NCBI GenBank assembly: GCA_023424235.1
Contig: JAFAEB010000066.1
Span: forward strand, 1-18,542
Reading direction: 5' to 3'
DNA from: Bacillota bacterium
GTDB lineage: Bacteria > Bacillota > Clostridia > Lachnospirales > Lachnospiraceae
Length of the DNA: 18,542 bases
The translations under genes were made by a program, and so were the position numbers. The notes beneath the pieces are model-generated. The model saw only the letters and a program-made list of their open reading frames with translations, was not told the origin of the DNA and did no database searches. Below, piece by piece: positions 1-6,895 of this stretch (the first letter of the stretch is position 1; each line of letters opens with the position of its first letter).

Positions 1-530
1 GTGATAAGGCATGGGTACATGATTTTAGCGATTTCTATATCACTAATCATATCCATCTCAACTACGATTCCATCATCAAGAAGTTCAACTAAACGTGAAA
101 CATTTGATAGACATGGAATATTAAGCCATTCTGATACTTCAGGACCAACTTGAGCTGTATCCCCATCTGTAGTTTGCTTACCACATATAATCAAATCAAA
201 AGCACCTAATTTTTCGATCCCCTGTGAAATTGTGTAGCTCGTTGCTAATACATCTGCACCACCAAACTTACGGTCTGAAATTAACACTCCATTGTCTACA
301 CCCATAGCAAAGGCTTCCCTTATAACACTCTGTGCCTGGCCAGGTCCCATGGTAAGAACATGTACACTTCCTCCAACCTCTTCTTTTATTCTTAGGGCTG
401 TTTCAATGGCATATAAGTCATATGGATTCATTTTTGATTCTACACCATTTCTTTTTAATACTCCTGTAACCTTATCAACTTCAACTTTATTACTGTCAGG
501 AACTTGTTTAATACATACTAAAATATTCAT
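1..530 (-). CDS. etfB: Electron transfer flavoprotein beta subunit (partial, C-terminus beyond left edge)
   Basis: The reading frame opens at the ATG at 530-528 and runs unbroken to the window edge, giving 176 codons of a protein normally near 260. It begins MNILVCIKQVPDS, the usual EtfB opening, then NPYDLYAIE (35-43) and the nucleotide-binding stretch KQTTDGDTAQVGP (118-130). GGTGAAGGAT sits directly before the start. EtfB pairs with EtfA to carry electrons on FAD. It lies 50 bp behind a lactate permease on the same strand, and anaerobic lactate operons (lctBCD of Acetobacterium woodii) have Etf genes beside a flavin lactate dehydrogenase. I infer, without seeing etfA or the dehydrogenase, that this Etf serves lactate oxidation. 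Around residues 157-162 the common VxRxxE pattern reads VEMDMI, so Arg and Glu appear replaced. Confidence 0.93.
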   Translation of the reverse strand, partial: MNILVCIKQVPDSNKVEVDKVTGVLKRNGVESKMNPYDLYAIETALRIKEEVGGSVHVLTMGPGQAQSVIREAFAMGVDNGVLISDRKFGGADVLATSYTISQGIEKLGAFDLIICGKQTTDGDTAQVGPEVSEWLNIPCLSNVSRLVELLDDGIVVEMDMISDIEIAKIMYPCLI

Positions 531-580
531 ATCCTTCACCTTTCTAAATATATATTTTATTACTCTTGTTATTGAAATTG

Positions 581-2122
581 TTATCCTAAATATAAGGATG
601 CTAAATAAGTAAACACTCCAACGATTGTTAGGAAGAGAATGTAGTATTTTACTGTACCTTTAAATAACTCACTTTCTTTACCTGGTAAATTAACTGCTGC
701 TACTGCAACTGCTATATTTTGTGGCGAAATCATTTTTGCAGTAATCGCACCAGCGGTATTAGAAGCTGCAATTAATGCTTGATTTAAATTTAGAGCTTGT
801 GATGTTTCAGCTTGTAATCCACCGAATAATACACTTGCGCTCGTTCCGCTACCAGTAACAAAGGTACCTATGGATCCTAACACTGGAGCAAAGAAAGGAT
901 AGAAGGAACCTGTAACTGTTACGAACATTAAGGAGATGGATGCTATCATTCCACTATATCCCATTAGTTTTGCAGTTGCCATAATAGCGATGATTGTTAT
1001 AATGGTTTTAACCATCTGAAGCACTGTCTTTTTAAAGATTGTAATCATTTCTTTAAAACTAGCTCCTTGAATAAAACCACCAACAAAACCAGAGAAAATA
1101 ATCCAAAAGCCAGGAGTTGCAAGCCATGAGAATGTATAAGGTGTAGCCCCTTCTCCTTTGTATAAAGCAACTACAGATTTCACACTTGCTAATACTGTAT
1201 TAATTGGAGCAACAATTTTTGAAGTACCAACTAAGCAAATAAATATTAAGATAAATGGGCTCCATGCAATCAGTGCTTCTTTTCCTGTAACTTTCTCTTT
1301 TTTATTATCCTCGATTAGGTATTCTTTTGGAACATTCCTTTTACCTATCACTTTTGCTGCAACTACTGTTGCAAGCATAGAACAGACAGAACCAATAACA
1401 ACTGGTAGTTCTGCTCCTAAGAACTTTGCTACGAAATACTCTGGTAATAAAAAGGAAATACCTGATATAAATGTAATAAGGCCAACACCTTTAAATGCAT
1501 TTTTAGTTTTACCGATTAAATAAACTAAGATAAATGGTGTTAATATTATAATCGGTGCCAATAAAATTACTGTATTGGTAGATAATTGAAATACATCTAA
1601 TCCAGTTATTTTTGCAAGAGTTGTGGTAGGTATACCAATGGACCCAAAAGCAGTAGGTGTTGCATTTGCTACAAGACATACAATAGCCGCAAATACTGGA
1701 TTAAAACCTAAGCCCCATAGCATACTTGCAGGTATTGCTACTGCTGTACCAAATCCAGCCATGCCCTCCATAAAGCCGCCAAACCCCCAAGCTATAATTA
1801 AAACCAAAACTCTCTTATCATTTGTAACACTTGCTAACATACGTTTGATTACTTCCATCTTACCTGTATAAACACAAATATTATAAGTAAAGACTGCTGC
1901 TATGATAACGATTAATATAGGCCATAGAGCCATAGCCGCACCTTCTAGAATTGCAGTAAAACTTACCATTAAAGGCATTTTCCAAACAAAGACGGATAAT
2001 ACAAAGGCAATAATTAAGGCAATCACACAAGCTTTAAAACCTGGAACTTTTAGAACAGTTAAACCTACTACTAACCAAATAATTGGTAGTAGAGCTAAAA
2101 TAAATGCTAACGTCATATTCAT
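581..2122 (-). CDS. lctP: L-lactate permease (LctP/LldP family)
   Basis: A 513-residue polytopic membrane protein, the usual length for the lactate permease family, hydrophobic almost throughout with a dozen or more membrane segments. The family hallmark is clear at residues 113-170: GFGGFMEGMAGFGTAVAIP, then a VANATPTAFGSIGIPT stretch. A second conserved loop, GSGTSASVLFGG followed by NTAGAITAKMISPQNIAVA, lies near the C-terminus. It should import lactate with protons. The start is ATG at 2122, behind a G-rich GGGGG about 6 bases upstream. It is the first gene after a promoter with two LldR-like operators, and etfB follows after 50 bp, so the unit looks like a lactate-inducible uptake and oxidation operon. 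Glycolate or other 2-hydroxyacids are possible alternative substrates. Confidence 0.93.
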   Translation of the reverse strand: MNMTLAFILALLPIIWLVVGLTVLKVPGFKACVIALIIAFVLSVFVWKMPLMVSFTAILEGAAMALWPILIVIIAAVFTYNICVYTGKMEVIKRMLASVTNDKRVLVLIIAWGFGGFMEGMAGFGTAVAIPASMLWGLGFNPVFAAIVCLVANATPTAFGSIGIPTTTLAKITGLDVFQLSTNTVILLAPIIILTPFILVYLIGKTKNAFKGVGLITFISGISFLLPEYFVAKFLGAELPVVIGSVCSMLATVVAAKVIGKRNVPKEYLIEDNKKEKVTGKEALIAWSPFILIFICLVGTSKIVAPINTVLASVKSVVALYKGEGATPYTFSWLATPGFWIIFSGFVGGFIQGASFKEMITIFKKTVLQMVKTIITIIAIMATAKLMGYSGMIASISLMFVTVTGSFYPFFAPVLGSIGTFVTGSGTSASVLFGGLQAETSQALNLNQALIAASNTAGAITAKMISPQNIAVAVAAVNLPGKESELFKGTVKYYILFLTIVGVFTYLASLYLG

Positions 2123-2170
2123 AAGAGACCCCCATAAGTGAATAAATACTTTCTAATAATTACGTTAAAC

Positions 2171-2193
2171 TCAAATTGGTAGTACCAATTTGA
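2171..2193 (-). promoter_or_regulatory. LldR-type operator O2, proximal to permease start
   Basis: A perfect inverted repeat with 10-bp arms around a 3-base centre; the core AATTGGTAGTACCAATT is at 2174-2190. It matches the AATTGGnnnnACCAATT layout known for LldR/FadR-family lactate regulators. It lies about 50 bp before the permease start, downstream of the composite hairpin. In RNA the same repeat could fold into a hairpin just before the ribosome binding site. Confidence 0.8.
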
Positions 2194-2198
2194 AGAAT

Positions 2199-2290
2199 AA
2201 AAAAAAGAGCTGCAAAACGGATCTTTATCAAGATAGAAGAAACAGTATCTTAAGCTACTGTAATTTAATCTTGACCAGGAGTTTTGCAAC
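2199..2290 (-). terminator. Composite terminator-like hairpin in the lactate operon leader (possible attenuator)
   Basis: Read on the minus strand, GTTGCAAAAC (2290-2281) pairs with GTTTTGCAGC (2218-2209) over 10 positions, one of them G-U. The 3' arm is followed by TC and eight T (2206-2199). Inside are two further perfect helices: TCAAGAT/ATCTTGA (2274-2268 with 2234-2228) and ACAGTA/TACTGT (2261-2256 with 2247-2242). It sits between promoter and permease in the 5' leader, so it is either an attenuator or the end of a short leader RNA. It matches no riboswitch class I recognise. Confidence 0.7.
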
Positions 2291-2312
2291 ACCTTATCTA
2301 CCAATTAAATAC

Positions 2313-2329
2313 AATTGGTAGTACCACTT
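2313..2329 (-). promoter_or_regulatory. LldR-type operator O1 at the transcription start
   Basis: AATTGGTAGTACCACTT differs from the other site (2174-2190) at one position and lies centre-to-centre 139 bp from it. It begins about 10 bp after the -10 box, so a bound regulator would cover the expected transcription start. An extra half-site TACCAATT at 2299-2306 faces AATTGGTA at 2313-2320, making a second, wider inverted repeat. The neighbouring FadR-type regulator is the natural ligand-responsive repressor. Confidence 0.8.
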
Positions 2330-2338
2330 TGTAATTTT

Positions 2339-2367
2339 ATTATACTTGCCATAGTTTAATATGTCAA
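2339..2367 (-). promoter_or_regulatory. Sigma-A promoter of the lactate permease-etf operon
   Basis: TTGACA (2367-2362), 17 bp, then TATAAT (2344-2339): a full consensus housekeeping promoter on the minus strand. Start of transcription is predicted near 2332, leaving a leader of about 210 nt before the permease. Such a strong promoter needs tight repression, which fits the operator placed immediately downstream. Confidence 0.85.
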
Positions 2368-2434
2368 TAAACGTCATTTTTTTAACAAGCGATTTGTGCA
2401 AAAACACTGTGCAATCGACAAAATCAACGATTTT

Positions 2435-3130
2435 TTACATGGTATCCTTTAGTTTTTCGTCAATTACACCAAAATGTTTGTTAATTGCTTCATAAGCTAG
2501 GTTCTTGTCTCTCTTTCTTATACTTTCAACCATAAGATTGTGTGCTTCATGTAATACTACCTTTGTGTCCTCTGTACTTAGAATCTCTCTTCTTAAATCT
2601 AATATAAATTGATCAATTAATACAGAAAGTGCTTCTAAAATACTAAAAATCAAGGTATTCTTAGATGCTAGGGCAATATTATAATGTAATCTCTTATCAA
2701 GAATTATATTATTTTCCTCTGTAACATGCTCTAATTGTGTAATGATAGCATCAAGTTGAGTGATTTCTTTCTCAGTAATATTATCTATCGCTAGTAATAA
2801 AGCTTCAAGCTCTAATCCTCTTCTTAACTGACTAATTTGCTGATAGTCTATTTGATTTAGTAAAAACATCATAGATAGGGATTCCATAATATTATTCTGA
2901 AAATTGCCTGTTAAGTAATTACCAGCACCTTGATAACTTGTAATAACACCTAAAATATCTAGCGTACGGATTGCTTCTCGAACTGAATTACGACTAACCC
3001 CTAACATCTCAGATAGCTCACGCTCTGCAGGTAATCTTTCGTCTAGTTTAAGCTCTCCTGTTCTTATTTTTTCTTTTATATAATCCAAAACCTTTATATA
3101 TGATTTTTTTTGCACATTTATATTATCCAT
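2435..3130 (-). CDS. GntR-family (FadR/LldR subfamily, FCD domain) transcriptional regulator
   Basis: From ATG 3130 the protein has 231 residues. Residues 8-75 form the winged helix, with LPAERELSEMLGVSRNSVREA (33-53) holding the recognition helix; 100-225 form the all-helical FCD ligand domain. Likely metal or carboxylate ligands are D145 and H149 (DKRLH), H197 (EAHNL) and H219. It probably represses the adjacent lactate operon through the AATTGGT-ACCAATT sites and is released by lactate; that pairing is inferred from operator type and position. The frame extends upstream to a GTG at 3169. I chose 3130 because GAGG lies 6 bases before it and because the predicted promoter would start transcription only a few bases before the GTG. 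Confidence 0.88.
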   Translation of the reverse strand: MDNINVQKKSYIKVLDYIKEKIRTGELKLDERLPAERELSEMLGVSRNSVREAIRTLDILGVITSYQGAGNYLTGNFQNNIMESLSMMFLLNQIDYQQISQLRRGLELEALLLAIDNITEKEITQLDAIITQLEHVTEENNIILDKRLHYNIALASKNTLIFSILEALSVLIDQFILDLRREILSTEDTKVVLHEAHNLMVESIRKRDKNLAYEAINKHFGVIDEKLKDTM

Positions 3131-3179
3131 GATATCCTCATACCCTCGTATTTCTTTATTTAAATTCACTACTGATATT

Positions 3180-3207
3180 AGTATATCGAAGTTATAAAAA
3201 TAATCAA
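3180..3207 (-). promoter_or_regulatory. Candidate promoter of the GntR-type regulator
   Basis: TTGATT (3207-3202), 16 bp, TATACT (3185-3180) on the minus strand. Transcription would begin near 3173, about 43 bases before the ATG at 3130. No AATTGGT-type operator is visible here, so autoregulation through that motif is not evident. Confidence 0.5.
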
Positions 3208-3269
3208 GTGAACCAAAGATATATATTTAATTTTCATAGCTTATTATTCAGTAATACACCTATGATTGA

Positions 3270-4229
3270 TTAATTAAATCGAATTTCTGGATAATAACAG
3301 GACAATCCTAAGTTACACATAATTTCACTATCAATGGGTAATTGCATACTTCTTAAATATTCGTCTCTACTCTTACATAAACTTGCTATCTGAATATTTT
3401 TATGAACTAATCTAACATCTTCTAATACATATTGATATTCATCATATCTACCAACAATTTTACATGCACTTATACCCATTTGTATAAAATCATATATGGA
3501 GCATAATCCGCAGCTATATTGATGAAATGACTTACTATATACTTGATTGTTCTCATTCATCTTTTCAAAGGATTTCATACTCCTATCTTTTATCATGAAG
3601 GAATGCTCGATCCTTTTTACACTTGTACATATTCCACATATTTCTTTCCTATGAAGTCCAAGACAATTTGAATCTGAAAAAACACATCCATTTCTCATCA
3701 TAAACACTTCATATTCAACATCTGGAACTAAAACTTTAATATTCCTTATTTCATTAACTGATAAATCCCTTGGTAATATAATTCTCTTAGCACCATGGTT
3801 TTTATAGAATCTTGCAATATCGGAATTATATACGCCTGTGATTGTACTAATAACGGAAGGAAGACTTATATCCTTTGCCATCTGACAAAGTTCTTTGCAG
3901 GAAACAATAACACCATCACACCCCCATAATTTCAACATCCTAAAATATTCATTAATAAAAATTAATTGTTCCTTCGCATATATACTGGAATTAAAGGTTA
4001 TATATAAAGAAACACCTAAGGATTTAACTTTTTTTATTAGCTCAAGTATTTCATTAAAACTTAATGAGTTAGCATTCTCTTTTATCCCTGACATACGATT
4101 AATATCATTAAAATCACCAAACTTCTTATCCCAATCCTTATCATAAAATCCAATGTAAAATTCATTAGCACCAGCATTAATGAAATCATCAATATGCTCA
4201 ATTCTATTCAATGGAACTAATACCTTCAT
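3270..4229 (-). CDS. U32 family protein, UbiU-like
   Basis: A 319-residue soluble protein of the peptidase U32 fold. The N-terminus MKVLVPLNRIEHIDDFINAGANEFYIGF is the first strand-helix-strand of the U32 barrel. CGLCSIYDFIQMGISACKIVGR (240-261) matches the usual U32 segment ending in KIxGR. Cysteines at 182, 189 (x6 apart), 198/201 and 240/243 resemble the four that hold a 4Fe-4S cluster in E. coli UbiU; the 182-189 and 201-240 spacings equal those I recall for UbiU (169-176 and 193-232). U32 proteins mostly support oxygen-independent hydroxylation of quinone precursors, tRNA or rRNA rather than proteolysis. The substrate here is unknown. It follows its partner gene by 38 bp; AAGGG precedes the start. 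Confidence 0.72.
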   Translation of the reverse strand: MKVLVPLNRIEHIDDFINAGANEFYIGFYDKDWDKKFGDFNDINRMSGIKENANSLSFNEILELIKKVKSLGVSLYITFNSSIYAKEQLIFINEYFRMLKLWGCDGVIVSCKELCQMAKDISLPSVISTITGVYNSDIARFYKNHGAKRIILPRDLSVNEIRNIKVLVPDVEYEVFMMRNGCVFSDSNCLGLHRKEICGICTSVKRIEHSFMIKDRSMKSFEKMNENNQVYSKSFHQYSCGLCSIYDFIQMGISACKIVGRYDEYQYVLEDVRLVHKNIQIASLCKSRDEYLRSMQLPIDSEIMCNLGLSCYYPEIRFN

Positions 4230-4267
4230 ACGACCCTTCCCTTACATAATCATTTAGTCAATAGCAC

Positions 4268-5110
4268 TTATCCTAATAAAGAAAATAGTTTATCTAATGG
4301 AGAATAGATTTTTCTTAAGTTAGTAAAACCAATTATGTTACAATCCTCATTATTAAAATATATGGTTCTCCCAATTCTGTACCACTTACGGTCATCATCA
4401 AAAAAGTATTCAATTGAATGTGTCATACATTCTAGATTACACTCACCATTAGGCCTGAATTTTTCATTCATCTTTTTATTTATTGATCCTAACTCACATA
4501 TATTCCCCATTGTCATATAAGAATATGGGCTATGATATCCAACTTTTAGTTCCTTGGGATAGCCGCTTAAGTCAACCAACTCATGGGTTAAATCAAATTC
4601 TAACCCTACAACCTGATATGATTTTATTAGGTCAAGAAGAAAGTCACTTAATATTTTAGGTTTATAGTTTTGATGAAAGTAAACGCTATGCCTTGGGTCC
4701 CTATAATCTTTCATAAATAATCGACCTAAATTGATTGAAACCCTATATGTCATAGAAATATAATATAACATTCCATAATCGTTTACCGTAATTTCATCTA
4801 TTACATTACCAATATAGTTACATAGTATTTTAATCTTGTCTTTTCCCCTCTCTAAATCTTTTTGAGAAAAGGTTGGAATGACAAGGCTTATTTTCATATT
4901 TCTCTTATTGCATATATAAATAATCTCCTCTATGTGGTTCAACTTTAGGTTTAAGAAAAATTGACTACAAAAGTAAGAGCCAATATAGACACGTTCACAA
5001 TTATTTAATCCAACTTCGAAAAGGGTATTATCAAGAGTTGTCTCCAATTGCTTTTCTAAGAATAAACCATTAACAATTTCGCATAAATTCAAGCATAAAA
5101 TTTCACTCAT
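4268..5110 (-). CDS. Divergent U32 family protein, UbiV-like partner
   Basis: A 280-residue protein, close to the length of UbiV (about 290). Overall similarity is weak, but the cysteine layout is telling: C205 and a C224-x3-C228 pair late in the protein, plus early C38 and C48. UbiV binds its cluster with one early cysteine and a late Cys...CxxxC set. Segments such as RVSINLGR (123-130) and KVGYHSPYSYMTMGNICELG (189-208) fit U32 barrel strands. It starts the two-gene unit with the UbiU-like gene, as ubiU-ubiV partners are adjacent, so I infer a heterodimer. Start ATG 5110 has GGAG six bases upstream. The TrhP-type tRNA hydroxylation factors are the main alternative; no substrate can be read from context. 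Confidence 0.6.
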   Translation of the reverse strand: MSEILCLNLCEIVNGLFLEKQLETTLDNTLFEVGLNNCERVYIGSYFCSQFFLNLKLNHIEEIIYICNKRNMKISLVIPTFSQKDLERGKDKIKILCNYIGNVIDEITVNDYGMLYYISMTYRVSINLGRLFMKDYRDPRHSVYFHQNYKPKILSDFLLDLIKSYQVVGLEFDLTHELVDLSGYPKELKVGYHSPYSYMTMGNICELGSINKKMNEKFRPNGECNLECMTHSIEYFFDDDRKWYRIGRTIYFNNEDCNIIGFTNLRKIYSPLDKLFSLLG

Positions 5111-5224
5111 TACTTACTCCATATTCTTTACTACTAACTTCTTACTCTTTATAACAATCTAACATGCATTCATTGGTATAACTAACTCTAGTATATAATT
5201 TCCACATTTTCTTAATTTATGCCC

Positions 5225-5293
5225 ATAAAAATAGCTTTATATCATAATTATAAGGTGAATTTTTACACACCTGTAATTTGACATAAAGCTATT
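5225..5293 (-). terminator. Composite hairpin terminator ending the export operon
   Basis: AATAGCTTTAT (5230-5240) and ATAAAGCTATT (5283-5293) are perfect 11-bp inverted arms. An inner stem AGGTG/CACCT is at 5253-5257 and 5268-5272. On the minus strand the structure is followed by a short T run (TTTTAT). It lies 21 bp past the stop of the last ATPase gene, so it most likely ends that operon before the U32 pair. Confidence 0.6.
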
Positions 5294-5313
5294 CTCAATA
5301 ATTTATTAATTTG

Positions 5314-6198
5314 TTATGGTTTTTCTATTATTATCTTTCCATCATGGAGTTCAAGCTTTACTTTATTCTCATTAATATTTAATGAGTCTAGTAATTCTCT
5401 AGGAATTTGAATTCGCCCTACACGATCGATTACAACATATTCCTCTTGGGTTTCCTCTTCATTTGCCCAGTGTATTGCTTGATTATTGAGATCCATTGCA
5501 TATTTCTCTTTTAGGATCCTCTCACTACTTGTTCTTCCATCTTTTATTGAAATAACTCTTTGTACCTTTTTAGATAAGTCCACATCATGGGTTACAATTA
5601 CGATAGTAAGATCCGTTTCTTTATTAAGGTTACGAAATACATCCAATATGTAATCTGCTGTTTTTCTATCTACCGATCCTGTAGGTTCATCTGCTAATAA
5701 TAATTTTGGATTATTCGCTAAAGCTATAGCAATTGCAACTCTTTGCTGCTCTCCACCAGATAGTTGATGAAGTTTGTTGTTTTTTCTATGAGATAATCCG
5801 ACTAAATCAAGAAGCTCTAGCGCTCTTTGTTTTTTCTTTCCTTCCTTAGCAAAAAACATAGGAGTCATAATGTTCTCCAAAGCACTAAGGTAAGGTAAAA
5901 GATTTCTTGCATTATTTTGCCATACAAAGCCAACTGTATTTCTTTTATACAAAACCAATTCATTATCTGTTAAAGAGAATAAATTCTTGCCATCAACAAA
6001 TAACTTCCCTGCACTAGGTCTATCTAAGCCACCAATCATATTTAAGAATGTCGACTTACCACTACCACTATTACCGATTATAGCCATTAACTCACCCTTA
6101 TTAACGGTAAGGTCTAAACCTTGTAAAGCTAATACCTCAATATCTTTTGTCTTATAAATCTTAACCAGATTATCTGCTATTATCATTGCATCATCCAT
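5314..6198 (-). CDS. ABC exporter ATP-binding protein with C-terminal SpoVT/AbrB-like domain
   Basis: Residues 1-225 are a LolD/MacB-class ATPase: Walker A GNSGSGKST (42-50), Q-loop Q94, signature LSGGE (146-150), Walker B LLLADE (166-171) and switch His204, all intact. About 70 extra residues follow. After an acidic linker, residues 254-294 (YVVIDRVGRIQIPRELLDSL, then a KLELHDGKIIIEKP-type end) look like one swapped-hairpin SpoVT/AbrB unit, normally a DNA-binding fold. It should energise export by the permease encoded upstream. Its start overlaps the stop of the other ATPase by 8 bp, implying coupled translation. The extra domain may regulate the operon or tune dimerisation; this is inference. 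Start 6198 is chosen over the in-frame ATG at 6186 because GGTGA lies nearer it. Confidence 0.9.
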   Translation of the reverse strand: MDDAMIIADNLVKIYKTKDIEVLALQGLDLTVNKGELMAIIGNSGSGKSTFLNMIGGLDRPSAGKLFVDGKNLFSLTDNELVLYKRNTVGFVWQNNARNLLPYLSALENIMTPMFFAKEGKKKQRALELLDLVGLSHRKNNKLHQLSGGEQQRVAIAIALANNPKLLLADEPTGSVDRKTADYILDVFRNLNKETDLTIVIVTHDVDLSKKVQRVISIKDGRTSSERILKEKYAMDLNNQAIHWANEEETQEEYVVIDRVGRIQIPRELLDSLNINENKVKLELHDGKIIIEKP

Positions 6199-6871
6199 TA
6201 ATTACTTCACCGTCCTCCAGTTCATACACAACATCGCCTGCTTCCATCAATCCAGTATCATGGGTTGTCATAACAATAGTAACATCCTCTTTTGTAACTA
6301 GGTCTTTAAATATTTTCATAACCGTTAAAGACGAACTACTATCTAGTTCTGCAGTTGGCTCATCTGCAAATATTACTATTGGTCTATGGGTAATCGCTCT
6401 TGCTATGGCAACTCTTTGTTGCTCACCACCAGATAATTCTTGTGGCATGTGGTGCATACGACTTCCAAGCCCTACAAGTTTTAAGCTTTCTTCCACCCTC
6501 TTATTTCTATCTCCCTTAAATCCAGCTAATCTTAGAGCAAATTCAACATTTTCGTAGGCTGTCATAATAGGAATTAATGAAACAGATTGAAATATGAAAC
6601 CAATTTTTTGTTTATGCAATAATTCTATTTGTCGTTCATTATATGTAGTAATGTCTTCGTTATTAAAGTATATCGTACCAGAGCTTGGTTTATCTAGTGC
6701 ACCTAGGATATTCATCAAAGTTGTTTTACCTGAACCAGACCTCCCTTTTAATATGGTTAAACTCTTCTTAGGAATTTTTATATTAATATCCTTTAGAGCC
6801 CTAAAGTCCTTTCCATTTGCAACTTGAAAGATACGGTTAATACCTATTGCACTCATAATTATATCATCCAT
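6191..6871 (-). CDS. ABC exporter ATP-binding protein (LolD/MacB-like)
   Basis: A compact 226-residue ATPase, the usual length for this class. It has Walker A GRSGSGKTT (43-51), Q-loop Q95, LSGGEQQRVAIARA (146-159), Walker B IFADE (167-171), D-loop and switch His204. All catalytic residues are present, so it is not a degenerate partner. It lies between the large permease (24 bp upstream) and the AbrB-tailed ATPase (8-bp overlap). Two different intact ATPases for one duplicated permease suggest an asymmetric ATPase heterodimer under the two FtsX halves, as an alternative to two homodimers. AGGAAG seven bases before ATG 6871 fixes the start. Confidence 0.93.
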   Translation of the reverse strand: MDDIIMSAIGINRIFQVANGKDFRALKDINIKIPKKSLTILKGRSGSGKTTLMNILGALDKPSSGTIYFNNEDITTYNERQIELLHKQKIGFIFQSVSLIPIMTAYENVEFALRLAGFKGDRNKRVEESLKLVGLGSRMHHMPQELSGGEQQRVAIARAITHRPIVIFADEPTAELDSSSSLTVMKIFKDLVTKEDVTIVMTTHDTGLMEAGDVVYELEDGEVING

Positions 6872-6895
6872 TATCGCTTCCTGCCTTTCCTAAGG

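Noticed and set aside
292..612. 106-codon plus-strand frame opposite etfB
   Set aside because: The minus strand here encodes an unmistakable EtfB N-terminus with a ribosome site.
1158..2141. Plus-strand frames opposite the lactate permease
   Set aside because: They mirror a clear membrane-protein gene on the other strand and have no family resemblance.
2119..2304. 61-codon frame covering the lactate operon leader and ending on the permease start
   Set aside because: It would start at TTG with no ribosome binding site and lies across the hairpin and operator; best explained as leader sequence, not a leader peptide.
2390..2420. Repeated TGTGCAA and CGATT/AATCG near the end of the regulator gene
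   Set aside because: Only a 5-bp stem can form, so it is not a credible terminator or operator.
3131..3169. GTG-initiated 13-residue N-terminal extension of the regulator
   Set aside because: No ribosome site, and it begins only about 4 bases after the predicted transcription start.
5111..5224. Search for a promoter of the U32 pair
   Set aside because: A TATACT is present but no -35 box lies at proper spacing, so no site is called.
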